A DNA stretch of 64,000 bases from Bradyrhizobium quebecense (GCF_013373795.3 NZ_CP088022.1:5084001-5148000); one strand, 5' to 3'; shown: positions 54,793 to 64,000, counted from the stretch's first letter. The notes: generated by a model not told the origin, from the letters alone. Numbers and translations: made by a program.

Positions 54793-55707
54793 TTGTATCG
54801 CCGCATCGCCATCGCCGCGCTGTTAGTTGCCGGCAGCGTTCACAGCAGCCGCGCGGCGGCTGACCCGGCACGGTGTCGCGAGCTGATCCGCAAATACGAG
54901 ACCGACAAGGCGCAGCTCAGCGCAGTCGAAATCTCGCTGACCTTGTTTGCGGCGGCCAATGCCGATTGCATCAATCTCGCCACCGCGCTGCTCGATGGCG
55001 GCGCCTCGGTCGACGCGCGGGACCGGCTCGGCGCAAGGCCGCTGAGCCACGCCGCCCGCTCCGGCCATCTCGACATGGTCGACCTGCTGCTGGCCCGCGG
55101 TGCGCCGGTCGATGCGCGCAACCTCGCGGGATCGACCGCGCTGTATCTTGCCGCCGAGCGCGGCCATGTCGCAATCGTGCAACGCCTGATCGACCGCGGC
55201 GCCGACGTCAATCTCACCGGACGCAGCGGCGCTTCGGCGGTCGCGGCCGCCGCCTATGCCGGCCGGGACATGGTGGTGCGCATGCTGCTGGCGCACGGCG
55301 CCGACGGCCGCAAGGCCGACGACACCGGCAAGCCGCCGGTGGTGTATGCGGCCGCCGCCGGTCAGCTCGGCATCGTCAAACAGCTGCTCGCGCTCGAGAT
55401 CGACATCAACGCACGCTATGCCAACGATCTGACGCTGCTGATGTGGGCGGCCGGCCCCGATGAGACCGTGCCGGAGGCGCAAGCGCTCGAGGTCGTCTCC
55501 TATCTCCTGGACGCAGGCGCCAGGGTCGACGAACGCGACGCCCGCGGACGCACGGCGCTGATGATCGCCGCCGAGGGCAACCATCCGGCGATTGCGAAAG
55601 CGCTGCTCGCCCACGGCGCCGATGCGGCGCTGGCCGACAAGGCCGGCAAGCACGCCGCCGATCTCACCATCCTGTCGGCGCTGCGCGAGGAGCTGACGCC
55701 GCGCTGA
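54793..55707 (+). CDS. Exported ankyrin-repeat protein
   Basis: A 304-residue protein. TTG at 54793 has GGAGG seven bases upstream and opens directly on a signal peptide (YRRIAIAALLVAGSVHSSRAAA). Six to seven ankyrin repeats follow, several with the standard GxTALxxAAxxGHxxIVxxLLxxGAD pattern (STALYLAAERGHVAIVQRLIDRGADVN; RTALMIAAEGNHPAIAKALLAHGADAA). Ankyrin domains bind proteins; a periplasmic location would limit partners to envelope proteins. The frame upstream of the TTG runs toward the IS and is not used. Confidence 0.88.
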   Translation: MYRRIAIAALLVAGSVHSSRAAADPARCRELIRKYETDKAQLSAVEISLTLFAAANADCINLATALLDGGASVDARDRLGARPLSHAARSGHLDMVDLLLARGAPVDARNLAGSTALYLAAERGHVAIVQRLIDRGADVNLTGRSGASAVAAAAYAGRDMVVRMLLAHGADGRKADDTGKPPVVYAAAAGQLGIVKQLLALEIDINARYANDLTLLMWAAGPDETVPEAQALEVVSYLLDAGARVDERDARGRTALMIAAEGNHPAIAKALLAHGADAALADKAGKHAADLTILSALREELTPR

Positions 55708-55796
55708 GGCATGACGCGATGGACTCATTGGTTGCGAAAGGTCCGCGGGTCGGCTAGATTTTTCTCTACGAAGAGTCTCCGTGCTCATTCGTCCTA

Positions 55797-55870
55797 TCGC
55801 GCGACTGGCGAGCTAACGTGGAATCGACCACGGGGAAGCGCGAAGGGTTCCAACGCCGATCGCCTGGGCA
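55797..55870 (+). promoter_or_regulatory. Probable ZTP (pfl) riboswitch upstream of the serine hydroxymethyltransferase gene
   Basis: The leader shows the parts of a pfl/ZTP aptamer in order: P1 UCGCGC (55797-55802) pairing with GCGCGA (55838-55843); the conserved GACUGGCG at 55803-55810; P2 CGUGG/CCACG (55817-55832); GGGGA after P2; then a linker and the 3' conserved GCCUGGGCA (55862-55870). ZTP riboswitches sense the purine intermediate ZMP/ZTP when 10-formyl-tetrahydrofolate is low and usually control one-carbon genes such as glyA, folD and purH. A short GCUG-GAAAAA-CAGC hairpin follows, then GAGGAG before ATG 55911, so control could be transcriptional or translational. Confidence 0.82.
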
Positions 55871-55910
55871 ACCAATCTGCTGGAAAAACAGCGTGTTGAG
55901 GAGCCCGAGC

Positions 55911-57188
55911 ATGCCGTCATTTCACAACGAACTGTCCATCAACGATCAAGAGATCGCTGCCGCCCTGGTAGGGGAAGAGCGCCGTCAACAGGACGGCGTC
56001 GAACTGATTCCGTCCGAGAATTACACGTACCCGGAGGTGCTTGAACTGCTCGGATCGGTCTTCACCAATAAATACTCCGAGGGATATCCGGGACGCAGAT
56101 ACTACGGCGGCCAGCAGTATACCGACAGCATCGAGAACCTCGCACGCCAGCGGGCCTGCTCGCTTTTTCGTGCCGAGCACGCCAACGTTCAGCCGCTTTC
56201 CGGATCACCGATGAATCAGGCCGTCTATCTCGGCCTATTGAAGCCCGGCGACACGATTCTCGCCATGGACCTCTCCCACGGCGGTCATCTCACCCACGGC
56301 GCGCCGGTGTCCCACATGGGGCGCTTGTTCAACTTCGTTCGTTACAAGACGGCCCCGTCAAACGGCGCGATCGATTTCGATGAATTGCGCGCGATTGCGC
56401 GTGAAGCGCGTCCGAAGATGGTGTTGTGCGGCTACAGCTCCTATCCGCGCGACCTGGACTATGCGGCATTCAAGAGTATCGCCGACGAAGTTGGCGCGCT
56501 CACGATGGCTGACGTGAGCCACTATGGCGGGTTGGTTGCCGCGAATGTCATGCGCAATCCGCTTGATGCCGGCTTCGACATCATGACGACGACATCCCAC
56601 AAGACACTGCGCGGCCCCCGCGGCGGGATCATCCTGTGCCGGAAGGAAAATGCCGGTCGGATCGATGCTTCCGTCTTTCCAGGTTTGCAGGGCGGACCTC
56701 ACATGAACGTCGTGGCCGGGATTGCCGTGACGCTCAAGAAGGCGGCGACCTCGGATTTCCAGGTTTACGCGCGGCAGGTTCTGCACAACGCGAAGGTTCT
56801 TGCCGGCGCGCTGATGGAACGCGGGATGAAGCTGGTCACGGACGGGACGGACAATCACATGATGGTCGTCGATACAGTAGCGTCCGTCGGAATGGACGGG
56901 CGAGCAGCCGAGGACGTGCTCGATGCCATCGCCATCACCACAAACAAGCAGGTTATCCCAGACGATCCGCGCCCGCCGCTCAGGCCAAGCGGTATTCGCC
57001 TTGGGACACCGGCGGCGACCACGCGTGGCATGGGAGACCCCGAAATGCGCCGTATCGGTGAGTTCATTGCGACGGCTCTGCAGGCGAACGGAGACGATGC
57101 GGTCGTCGCGCGTCTCAGGTCGGAGTGCATCGAGATGTGCCGGGCCTTTCCTGTTCCAGGCGTGGTGTCCAGGTCTCGACCGAACTGA
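55911..57188 (+). CDS. glyA: Serine hydroxymethyltransferase, divergent type
   Basis: A 425-residue PLP enzyme converting serine plus tetrahydrofolate to glycine plus 5,10-methylene-tetrahydrofolate. SHMT blocks are present: IPSENYTYPEVLELLGSVFTNKYSEGYPGRRYYGG, PLP-Lys231 in TTTSHKTLRGPRGG, Asp201 and His204 in ADVSHYGGLVA, and folate-side LRPSGIRLGTPAATTRGM. It departs from typical alphaproteobacterial GlyA (GSPMNQAVYLGLL instead of GSQANxAVY; Tyr after His204), so it may be a second, horizontally acquired paralogue or act on a related substrate such as alpha-methylserine. It follows a probable ZTP riboswitch. ATG 55911 has GAGGAG upstream. Confidence 0.9.
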   Translation: MPSFHNELSINDQEIAAALVGEERRQQDGVELIPSENYTYPEVLELLGSVFTNKYSEGYPGRRYYGGQQYTDSIENLARQRACSLFRAEHANVQPLSGSPMNQAVYLGLLKPGDTILAMDLSHGGHLTHGAPVSHMGRLFNFVRYKTAPSNGAIDFDELRAIAREARPKMVLCGYSSYPRDLDYAAFKSIADEVGALTMADVSHYGGLVAANVMRNPLDAGFDIMTTTSHKTLRGPRGGIILCRKENAGRIDASVFPGLQGGPHMNVVAGIAVTLKKAATSDFQVYARQVLHNAKVLAGALMERGMKLVTDGTDNHMMVVDTVASVGMDGRAAEDVLDAIAITTNKQVIPDDPRPPLRPSGIRLGTPAATTRGMGDPEMRRIGEFIATALQANGDDAVVARLRSECIEMCRAFPVPGVVSRSRPN

Positions 57189-57292
57189 TCGGTTGTACGG
57201 CAACCGGAACTTGACTCGCAGATATGCAGAACGGGTCGGGCGCCGGCGCCCACCCTCGATCACCAAAGACGCATATGCGATAGCCCTGCCCG

Positions 57293-57859
57293 CTACAGCC
57301 CCGCCAGATAGTCCACCAGCGCGGCGAGGTCGTCGGGCGACGTCGCCAGCATCAGGTCGGACATGCCGGGATTGTTGCCGCGCGCGCGGGTGCGGAAATC
57401 GGCGATGGTTTTCGCGAGGTAGTCGCGTCCCATCCCGGCAAGCCGCGGCACCGTGCCGTCGCCCTGGAAGCGATCGAGATGGCAGGCCGGGCAGCCGACC
57501 GAGCGGCTGGCGCTGACCGCCTTCTCCGCCACATCCTTGGGCGCGCGCGGCTGGCCGAGATCGGGCCATGGCTTCTGCGAGAAATATTCCGCGATCGCCA
57601 GCATGTCGTCGCGCTCGAACTGGGTCGCGATCGGCTGCATGATCTCGCTCTTGCGATCGCCGCGCTTGAAATCGCGGAGCTGGATATAGAGATAGCCGGC
57701 CTGCTGGCCCCAGATCGTCGGAATGGTCTTGTCGACGGGCTTGCCGTCCTCGCCGTGGCAACCGGTGCAGACCTGCACCTTCTCCTCGATCGTCTCCGCG
57801 CGCGCTTGCGCCGCCATCAGCAGCAGCGCGGCGCCGCACATCATCAATTTACCGAACAT
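57293..57859 (-). CDS. Diheme cytochrome c (c4-like)
   Basis: A 188-residue periplasmic protein with signal peptide MFGKLMMCGAALLLMAAQARA and two heme motifs, CTGCH (~residues 31-35) and CPACH in the second domain, in the two-domain c4 layout. Met axial ligands are likely in KSEIMQPIATQF and in GMSDLM. It lies 75 bp downstream of the PQQ dehydrogenase gene on the same strand. It is the probable electron acceptor for that enzyme, carrying electrons to the terminal oxidase. Confidence 0.92.
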   Translation of the reverse strand: MFGKLMMCGAALLLMAAQARAETIEEKVQVCTGCHGEDGKPVDKTIPTIWGQQAGYLYIQLRDFKRGDRKSEIMQPIATQFERDDMLAIAEYFSQKPWPDLGQPRAPKDVAEKAVSASRSVGCPACHLDRFQGDGTVPRLAGMGRDYLAKTIADFRTRARGNNPGMSDLMLATSPDDLAALVDYLAGL

Positions 57860-57934
57860 TGGCTCATCCGAAGAAAACAGAGGCGGGACCGAACCGGTCC
57901 CGCCTCGCCGCGCGATTATGCATCCCGCCTCGGC

Positions 57935-59644
57935 TCAGTCGAGCGTGAAGGCGATGATGTTGTTGCCACGCTTGTAATCGATCTGGGTGTTGCCACCCGC
58001 GCCGACCACGACATATTGCTTGCCGCCGATCATGTAGCTCGACGGCGGCGCGTTGACGCCGGCGCCGGCGCGGAAGCTCCACAGCTCCTTGCCGCTCGAC
58101 GAATTATAGGCCGCGAACTTGCCGTTGCCCTCGCCGGTGAACACCAGGCCGCCGGCGGTGGCGAGGATGCCGCCGATCATCGGCTCGGGCGTCTTGACCT
58201 GCCATTTGATCTTGCCGGTGTTGTAGTTCACCGCGGTGATGTTGCCCGACTGCTTCTCGCTCGGGATCACCTTGAAGGCGCCGCCCAGCCACAGCTTGCC
58301 GTTCGGATAGGCCGAGCTCTCGACGTGGTAGGTCATCGGCTGGTGCAGGTTGATGGCGTAGGCCAACTCCTGTCCGGGGTCGGTCGCGATCGGCGACCAT
58401 TCGACGCCGCCATTGGCGCCGGGCAGCATGCGCGCGCCTTCCTTGGTCGGGAGCACCCACATGTTCTCCTGCGGCACCATCGCTTCGGAGAAGCGGATCA
58501 GGCTGCAGTCCTTGCGATCGTGCACATAGATGTGCCCGGTCTTGCCGGCATGAATGACGCCGGGAATCGTCTTGCCGTCCTTGTCCTTGACGTTGACCAG
58601 CACCGTCGGGCTGACCGCGTCGAGATCCCAGACGTCATGGGCGATGTACTGGAAGTGGCAGACATACTTGCCGGTATCGAGATCGAGCGAGACCAGCGAG
58701 TTGGTGTAGAGGTTGTCGCCGGGCCGGTTCGAGCCGTCGAGGTCGGGCGAGGGATTGCCGACGACGAAGTAGATCCGGTTGGTCGCCAGATCGACCGACG
58801 GGTTCTGCCACACGCCGCCGCCGAGCTTGGCATAGGGATCGCCGATCTTGGCGAGCATGTCCTTCTCGGCCTGGATATTGCGATGCATGTCGCGGCCGGT
58901 GGCGTCCTTGGTCGCCCAGACGCCGACGGAGTTCTCCGGAATGGTGTTGAAATTCCACAGCTGCTTGCCGGTCTTGGCGTCATAGGCGCGCACGAAGCCG
59001 CGAATGCCGTATTCGCCGCCATTGGTGCCGATCAGCACTTTGTCCTTGACCACGGTCGGCGCCATCGTCTCGCTGTAGCCGAGCTCGGGATCAGCGATGT
59101 TGGTGGTCCAGACCACCTCGCCGGTCTTGGCGTTCAGCGCCATCAGTTTGGAATCCAGCGTCGCCAGATAGACCCGGTCGCCGAGCACCTGGACGCCGCG
59201 ATTGTTGGGACCGCAGCAATAGACGGTGATCGGGCCCATCTTGTGGGCATAGTGCCAGAGCTGCTGGCCGGTCTTGGCGTCGAGCGCATAGACATGGCTG
59301 AACGACGTCGTGACATACATCACGCCGTCGACGACGATCGGCGATGTCTCGAGCGACTCCTTGACGTCGGTCTGGAAAATCCAGGCGACGTGCAGGTTCT
59401 TCACATTGTCCCGGCTGATCTGCTTGCCCGGATAAAACCGCGTCTGGGCGTAATTTCCGTTGGTGAGCAGGAAGTCCTTGGCGTTCTTGTCGGCGGCGTT
59501 GAGCTGCTCCTGGGTCACCGGAGGGACATTGGCGTTCCCCAGGACCGACTGCTTCTCCTGCTTGACTTCTTGCGCGATGGCAGCACCGGACAACAGGCCA
59601 ACGCCGACCGCTGCGGCGAATGCCGCAAGCCATTTCACGTACAT
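57935..59644 (-). CDS. PQQ-dependent alcohol dehydrogenase with lanthanide-type Asp signature
   Basis: A 569-residue quinoprotein with a signal peptide ([21 protein letters not shown]) and eight-bladed propeller. Adjacent Cys143-Cys144 (YCCGPNN) form the disulfide ring over PQQ. Catalytic Asp340 lies in [10 protein letters not shown], and Asp342 two residues later is the extra metal ligand that marks lanthanide-dependent enzymes (XoxF, PedH); Ca-dependent enzymes have Ala or Ser there. The [21 protein letters not shown] segment is typical of the methanol/ethanol group. It oxidises primary alcohols or aldehydes in the periplasm and passes electrons to the cytochrome c encoded next. Confidence 0.93.
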   Translation of the reverse strand: MYVKWLAAFAAAVGVGLLSGAAIAQEVKQEKQSVLGNANVPPVTQEQLNAADKNAKDFLLTNGNYAQTRFYPGKQISRDNVKNLHVAWIFQTDVKESLETSPIVVDGVMYVTTSFSHVYALDAKTGQQLWHYAHKMGPITVYCCGPNNRGVQVLGDRVYLATLDSKLMALNAKTGEVVWTTNIADPELGYSETMAPTVVKDKVLIGTNGGEYGIRGFVRAYDAKTGKQLWNFNTIPENSVGVWATKDATGRDMHRNIQAEKDMLAKIGDPYAKLGGGVWQNPSVDLATNRIYFVVGNPSPDLDGSNRPGDNLYTNSLVSLDLDTGKYVCHFQYIAHDVWDLDAVSPTVLVNVKDKDGKTIPGVIHAGKTGHIYVHDRKDCSLIRFSEAMVPQENMWVLPTKEGARMLPGANGGVEWSPIATDPGQELAYAINLHQPMTYHVESSAYPNGKLWLGGAFKVIPSEKQSGNITAVNYNTGKIKWQVKTPEPMIGGILATAGGLVFTGEGNGKFAAYNSSSGKELWSFRAGAGVNAPPSSYMIGGKQYVVVGAGGNTQIDYKRGNNIIAFTLD

Positions 59645-60074
59645 GGTCTCCCCCGTTATTTCTTGGTTGCAGTATCAGGGATGATGTTTGCTACTTCCCC
59701 TTCGAGGCCTGGCCGCCGTAGCAAGCGCGCACCGTTGGTGGCCTTGGTTGCGCTGCAATAGGTGATCAAAAAACAACGACAGGTATCGATGGATGGGTTC
59801 CATGTTAGCGCTGTCCTTCACAAAGACAACCGATGCGCTCAATGCGAAGCCACAACAGCATGCGTTCGCGCGCCCGAAGTGCTACGAGCGCTGGCTTGCA
59901 TCAACCTGAGCAATATCGGTGGCTTCCGGCGCCTTCGCGCATCGCCGGACACATTCGCCTTCGCAGGCGCAGCACGCAAAATGAGACTAAGCGTCAAGCG
60001 ACGGCGTCGCGCGGCGCCGGCTGAGGCCATTGGTCTCCGCCGGCGCGATCGCTTCCTCCCGGATTACTCCCAGG
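59645..60074. other. 430-bp intergenic region, no gene seen
   Basis: The region lies upstream of the PQQ dehydrogenase and downstream of the dipeptide-binding protein, both on the minus strand, so the dehydrogenase promoter should be here. A weak frame 59762-60160 on the plus strand overlaps the binding protein and has no family character. No repeat or hairpin stands out. Confidence 0.5.
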
Positions 60075-61565
60075 TTACTCCCAAGCCCAGGTCGAGAAAT
60101 CATTCTCAAACTGCGGCACGTCCTTCCACACGCCCTTCAGCTTCTTGCTGGCGATCGTGATCAATTGCGGCTGGAACAGGAAGCCGGCGACCGCATCGGT
60201 TGCCAGCATGCGCTGCGCGTCGCCGAGCAGCTTGGCGCGGCCGGCCTCGTCAGGCGTCGCCATGATCTGCTGATAGAGCGCGTTGAACGCCTCGGACTTG
60301 TAGCCGAGATAGTAATCCGGCTCGGTCAGCTTCACGAGGTCGAACGGCTCGACATGCGCGACGATGGTGAGGTCGTAATTGTGCGGGCCGGTGAAGACCT
60401 GCGACAGCCATTGCGCCCATTCGACGTTCTCGATCTTGGCAACAATGCCGACCTTGGCGAGCTGGGCCGCGAGCACCTCGCCGCCCTGCCGCGCGTAGGA
60501 CGGCGGCGGCAGCTTGAGGCTGAGCTCCAGCGGCGTCTTGACGCCGGCCTCGGCCAGCAGCTTCTTGGCAAGTTCGGGATCGTAGGGGTTGATGCCGGTG
60601 GTATCGACATAGCCGAGCGATCCCGGCGTGTAGAAACTGCCGATCGGCGTGCCGAAGCCGTCGACGGCGCCGTCGATCATCGCCTTGCGGTCGATCGCCG
60701 CCAGGATGGCGCGGCGAACGCGGACGTCGTCGAGCGGTTTCTTGCGCTCGTTGATGCCGACGATGGTTTTTGTTCGCGAGCCGCCGATCAGCACGTTGAA
60801 GCGCGGGTCGGCCTTGAACTGCGCCAGGCTGCGTGCCGCCGCAACCCGCGGGAACGCGTCGACGTCACCCGACAGCAGCGCCGCGACCTGCGCGGCGGGA
60901 TCGCCGATGAAGCGGATCGTCACCTTGGCGAGCTTGATCGCGGCGGCGTTGCGATACTCCGGCCATTTGACCAGCGTGATCGACGAGCCCTTGGCCCAGT
61001 TGCCGAGCGTGTAGGGTCCGGTGCCGACCGGCTGCGTCACATCGGTCGGCGCGCTCTTCGGCTCGACGATCGAGCCCGATGCCTGACCGAGCAGGAACGG
61101 CAGGTTCGGCTCGGCGTACTTCAACGCGACGACGATGGTCTCCGGGTCCGGCGCCCTCACCGACGCGAAGGCCTGGTACAGGCTCCTGTCCTTGTTGGTC
61201 GAGGTCGGCGCCGCGGCACGGTCGAACGTGAACTTGACTGCCGCGGAATCGAACGGCTCGCCATTTTGGAATTTGACGCCCTTGCGGAGCTTGAAGGTGT
61301 AGGTCTTGAGGTCCGGCGAGGCCTGCCAGCTTTCGGCGAGCAGCGGCGACACCGAGCCGTCCTCGTTGATCTTGGTCAGCGTCTCATAGACGTTGTAGAG
61401 CGTGACTTCGGCGATCGCCGCGGCCGCCGCGTTGGTGGGATCGAGTCCCGGCGGCTCCAGCGTCATGCCCATCACGACGCTGTCCTTCTTGCCCTGCGCG
61501 AGGCTCGGCAGCGGTGCTGCGGCGAGCGCGGCAGCGGCCGCAATGATGCACAATTTTCTCAACAT
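60075..61565 (-). CDS. Dipeptide-type ABC transporter substrate-binding protein
   Basis: A 496-residue SBP_bac_5 protein with signal peptide MLRKLCIIAAAAALAAAPLPSLAQG. Core blocks: LESWQASPDLKTYTFKLRKGVKFQNGEPFDS-like region, QPVGTGPYTLGNWAKGSS, LDDVRVRRAILAAIDRKAMIDG. ATG at 61565 is the family start; the long upstream extension is a shadow of the ATPase. It probably binds peptides, nickel-chelates or related ligands. It lies 56 bp after the ATPase pair on the same strand and belongs to the second importer. Confidence 0.92.
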   Translation of the reverse strand: MLRKLCIIAAAAALAAAPLPSLAQGKKDSVVMGMTLEPPGLDPTNAAAAAIAEVTLYNVYETLTKINEDGSVSPLLAESWQASPDLKTYTFKLRKGVKFQNGEPFDSAAVKFTFDRAAAPTSTNKDRSLYQAFASVRAPDPETIVVALKYAEPNLPFLLGQASGSIVEPKSAPTDVTQPVGTGPYTLGNWAKGSSITLVKWPEYRNAAAIKLAKVTIRFIGDPAAQVAALLSGDVDAFPRVAAARSLAQFKADPRFNVLIGGSRTKTIVGINERKKPLDDVRVRRAILAAIDRKAMIDGAVDGFGTPIGSFYTPGSLGYVDTTGINPYDPELAKKLLAEAGVKTPLELSLKLPPPSYARQGGEVLAAQLAKVGIVAKIENVEWAQWLSQVFTGPHNYDLTIVAHVEPFDLVKLTEPDYYLGYKSEAFNALYQQIMATPDEAGRAKLLGDAQRMLATDAVAGFLFQPQLITIASKKLKGVWKDVPQFENDFSTWAWE

Positions 61566-61621
61566 TGGTCTGCTCCCCGGACGTGCTCTTTGATCAGCCT
61601 GGGCTGGTCCCGCACAATAGA

Positions 61622-62656
61622 CTAACCGGCCTCCGCGACCACCGGCGGCAGCGCCATCACGGCTTCGGCGTAATGGCAGGCCGCCAGATGCGCGTCTCCC
61701 ACGCTGCGTAGCGCAGGCGCGGCCTCGCGACAATGCTGGTCGGCGAGAGGGCAACGCGGCGCGTAAGGACAGCCGGCCGCGGCCGATGCCTGCGAGCCGA
61801 TCGCCTGCGCGCCGCGGCGCCGCCGGACGCGACCTGCCCGGGCGCGCGGAACCGCATCCAGCAGCGCGCGTGTGTAGGGATGGGCGCTGTGGGCGAACAG
61901 ATCGGCGGGACGCCCCTGCTCGACGATCCGCCCAAGATACATCACCGCGATCTCGTCGCAGAGCAGATCGACCACCGCAAGGTCGTGGCTGATCAGGATA
62001 TAGCTCAACCCGAACTCGTCCTGCAGGTCCTGCATCAAATTGAGCACCTGCGCCTGCACCGAGACGTCGAGCGCCGAGACCGGCTCGTCGGCGACGATCA
62101 GTTTCGGCTGGGTGATCAGCGCGCGCGCGATCGCGATGCGCTGGCGCTGGCCGCCGGAGAATTCGTGCGGGAACTTGTCCATGTCGGCATCGCGCAATCC
62201 GACCTGCCGCAGCACCGCGGTGACACGCTCGCGCAGGCTGCCGCGATCGATCCACCCGAGCGCAGTCAGCGGCTCGGCCACGATGCGCGCGACGGTCTGG
62301 CGCGGATCGAGCGAGCCGTAGGGATCCTGGAACACCATCTGGAAATCGCGGCGCGCATGGCGCAGTTCGTCCGGCGGCATCCGGTTGAGGTCGCGGCCCA
62401 GCAAACACACCGTGCCCGATGTCGGCCGCTCCAGCGCCATCACCAGCCGCGCAAAGGTCGATTTGCCTGACCCGGACTCGCCGACGACGCCGAGGCTCTT
62501 GCCCGGCATGACCTGCGCTGTGACGCCGTTGAGCGCATGCACCTGCGCCGCCGGCTTGAACAGGCTTTCACGCGGCAAGGTGTAGCGTTGCGCGAGATCC
62601 GTCACCTCGAGCAGCGGCGTCGCGGGCGCGGACCGGGGCTGTTCAGGTACCGTCAT
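61622..62656 (-). CDS. ABC transporter ATP-binding protein (DppF type)
   Basis: A 344-residue ATPase with Walker A GESGSGKSTF, signature [14 protein letters not shown], Walker [16 protein letters not shown]-loop ISHDLAVVDL, and the Cys-containing OppF tail (GCPYAPRCPLADQHCREAAP). ATG at 62656 overlaps the stop of the upstream ATPase (ATGA). It supplies energy to the second importer, whose permease runs off the window edge. Confidence 0.93.
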   Translation of the reverse strand: MTVPEQPRSAPATPLLEVTDLAQRYTLPRESLFKPAAQVHALNGVTAQVMPGKSLGVVGESGSGKSTFARLVMALERPTSGTVCLLGRDLNRMPPDELRHARRDFQMVFQDPYGSLDPRQTVARIVAEPLTALGWIDRGSLRERVTAVLRQVGLRDADMDKFPHEFSGGQRQRIAIARALITQPKLIVADEPVSALDVSVQAQVLNLMQDLQDEFGLSYILISHDLAVVDLLCDEIAVMYLGRIVEQGRPADLFAHSAHPYTRALLDAVPRARAGRVRRRRGAQAIGSQASAAAGCPYAPRCPLADQHCREAAPALRSVGDAHLAACHYAEAVMALPPVVAEAG

Positions 62657-63657
62657 GCGCCGATGCCTCCGGCGGCCATCGAGACGTCGGTCCTGATGCA
62701 ACGCACGCCATGGCTCCCGCCGACATCGACGACAGCCGGCAACGCCGCGCGGCAACGTCCTTCCACGATCGCGCAGCGATCGGCGAAAGTGCAGCCCGCA
62801 GGCAGGTCAACCAGCTCCGGCACGGTGCCGGCGATGGTCCTGAGCCGCGTCCCCTTGCGCGCGCCGAGCCGCGGGCGGGCGCGGAACAGGCCCTGCGTAT
62901 AAGGATGGCCCATCCGGGTGAACACGGCGTCGGTGGCGCCGCTTTCGACGACAGTGCCGCCATACATCACCATCATGCGCTCGACATTCTCGGCGATCAC
63001 GCCGAGATCGTGCGAGATCAGGATCATCGACATGCCGCGCTCCGCGACGAGATCGGCGATCAGATCGAGGATCTGGCCCTGGATCGTGACGTCGAGCGCG
63101 GTGGTCGGCTCATCGGCAATCAGCACATCGGGCTGGCAGGCGAGCGCCATCGCGATCGTGATGCGCTGGCGCTGGCCGCCGGAAAACTGGTGCGGATAGG
63201 CATCGACCCGCCTCGCCGCATCAGGCAGCCCGACGCGATCGAGCAAGGCAATGGCTTCCAGCCGCGCTTCGGTTGCCGAGACACCGGTATGACGCCGCAG
63301 CGGCTCGGCGACCTGGTGGCCGATCGTGTGCATCGGATTGAGCGCGGTCATCGGCTCCTGGAAGATCATGCTGATGCGGTTGCCGCGCAGCTTGCAATAA
63401 GCCGTGTCAGGCAGACCGACGAGCTCTGCGCCGTCGAGCCGAATGCTGCCGCTGATCACGGCGCTGTCGGGCAAGAGCCCCATCAGGGCCAGCGCCGTGA
63501 CCGACTTGCCGCAACCGGATTCGCCAACCAGCCCGAGCGTCTCGCCGCGCCGAAGCGCAAAGCTGACGCCGCGGACGGCCTGCGCCGGGCCGCGGCTGGT
63601 GTTGAGCCGGACGCCAAGGTCCTTCACCTCGATCAGCGGCGCACCCGTGTCAGCCAT
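62653..63657 (-). CDS. ABC transporter ATP-binding protein (DppD type)
   Basis: A 334-residue ATPase: Walker [13 protein letters not shown], signature [14 protein letters not shown], Walker [16 protein letters not shown]-loop [12 protein letters not shown], and the DppD tail with [19 protein letters not shown]. The start lies 3 bp after the permease stop and its end overlaps the DppF-type gene, giving the operon order permease - DppD - DppF - binding protein. Confidence 0.94.
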   Translation of the reverse strand: MADTGAPLIEVKDLGVRLNTSRGPAQAVRGVSFALRRGETLGLVGESGCGKSVTALALMGLLPDSAVISGSIRLDGAELVGLPDTAYCKLRGNRISMIFQEPMTALNPMHTIGHQVAEPLRRHTGVSATEARLEAIALLDRVGLPDAARRVDAYPHQFSGGQRQRITIAMALACQPDVLIADEPTTALDVTIQGQILDLIADLVAERGMSMILISHDLGVIAENVERMMVMYGGTVVESGATDAVFTRMGHPYTQGLFRARPRLGARKGTRLRTIAGTVPELVDLPAGCTFADRCAIVEGRCRAALPAVVDVGGSHGVRCIRTDVSMAAGGIGA

Positions 63658-63660
63658 TGC

Positions 63661-64000
63661 TCAACGCTCCCGCGCCAGACGGGGATCAAGCAGATCGCGC
63701 AACCCGTCACCGAGCAGGTTGAGCCCGAGCACCGCGATCGCGATCGCAACACCGGGATAGACCGCGAGCATCGGTGACTGGAACAGCAGGGTCTGCGCAT
63801 CGTTGAGCATGCGGCCCCAGGACGGCTGCGGCGGCTGGGTGCCGAGCCCGAGATAGGACAGCGCGGCCTCGGCGAGGATCGCGAGCGCGAACTGGATCGT
63901 CGCCTGCACGATCAGGATCGACAGGATGTTCGGCAGCACGTGCTCGATCGTGATGCGGAAGGACCCCTTGCCCGCGGCGCGCGCCGCCAGCACGAATTCG
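63661..64000 (-). CDS. ABC transporter permease (DppC type), C-terminal part, truncated by window edge
   Basis: The visible C-terminal ~113 residues are the end of a DppC-type permease: the EAA-loop end (FVLAARAAGKGSFRITIEHVLPNILSILIVQATIQFAL), then AALSYLGLGTQPPQPSWGRMLNDAQ and the final NLLGDGLRDLLDPRL. The start lies beyond position 64000. It forms the channel of the second importer together with a DppB-type subunit expected further right. Confidence 0.9.
   Translation of the reverse strand, partial: EFVLAARAAGKGSFRITIEHVLPNILSILIVQATIQFALAILAEAALSYLGLGTQPPQPSWGRMLNDAQTLLFQSPMLAVYPGVAIAIAVLGLNLLGDGLRDLLDPRLARER

Noticed and set aside
57479..59761. 760-residue plus-strand frame
   Set aside because: It is antisense to the cytochrome and PQQ dehydrogenase genes and has no domain resemblance.
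59762..60160. 132-residue plus-strand frame in the gap before the PQQ gene
   Set aside because: It runs into the antisense of the binding protein and is Arg/Ala-rich with no ribosome site.

Overview
The window is about 64 kb of GC-rich DNA from an alphaproteobacterium. Coding style, GC-rich wobble positions, ABC and CoA-metabolism gene families, and palindromic intergenic repeats all fit a Bradyrhizobium-like soil bacterium. That assignment is inference from style and protein families, since no rRNA or tRNA lies in the window. Coding density is high, and most large antisense reading frames are shadows produced by the GC bias.

Layout. 1-13 kb: the end of a CaiB-type CoA-transferase, a heme-binding exported protein, a membrane-anchored coiled-coil protein, a cyclic-nucleotide-binding protein overlapping a metallo-beta-lactamase-fold hydrolase, an MFS carrier, a glutathione transferase, a LemA/TPM cluster, and an enoyl-CoA hydratase plus two acyl-CoA dehydrogenases. 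13-24 kb, mostly minus strand: an orphan CoxL-type molybdenum hydroxylase subunit, a DapA-family lyase overlapping an epimerase, phosphoglucomutase, a thiamine-diphosphate enzyme like acetolactate synthase, and an M1 aminopeptidase. 24-32 kb: a Tat-exported GH1 glycosidase, then two small catabolic groups, each with an AraC-type regulator (maleylacetate reductase and an alpha/beta hydrolase; a flavin monooxygenase and a cupin). 32-36 kb: small exported proteins, a crotonase and two outer-membrane barrels.

36-41 kb is a compact signalling cluster. It has a KdpD-like histidine kinase with its response regulator, an unrecognised 41-residue membrane protein, an HtrA-like PDZ protein that appears to have lost its catalytic His and Ser, and a LuxR-type regulator whose receiver domain is cut down to a stub. 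No kdpFABC pump is present. 41-53 kb: a metallophosphoesterase, an M20 amidohydrolase, a complete oligopeptide-type ABC importer (binding protein, two permeases, two ATPases), and an AmpR-like regulator divergent from a class A beta-lactamase.

53-64 kb: an intact-ended 1455-bp IS4-family element with a 10-bp target duplication, inserted exactly in the loop of a palindromic repeat and carrying a frameshifted transposase. It is followed by an exported ankyrin protein, a probable ZTP (pfl) riboswitch ahead of a divergent serine hydroxymethyltransferase, a PQQ alcohol dehydrogenase with a lanthanide-type Asp signature plus its diheme cytochrome c, and a second dipeptide-type ABC importer running off the right edge.

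Three kinds of dispersed intergenic repeat occur. One is a hairpin-rich element with at least four copies whose internal hairpin varies in sequence but stays paired. One is a CTAGAGC-bounded element in two copies. The third comprises short elements with terminal inverted repeats. No CRISPR array, tRNA, rRNA or prophage was seen.
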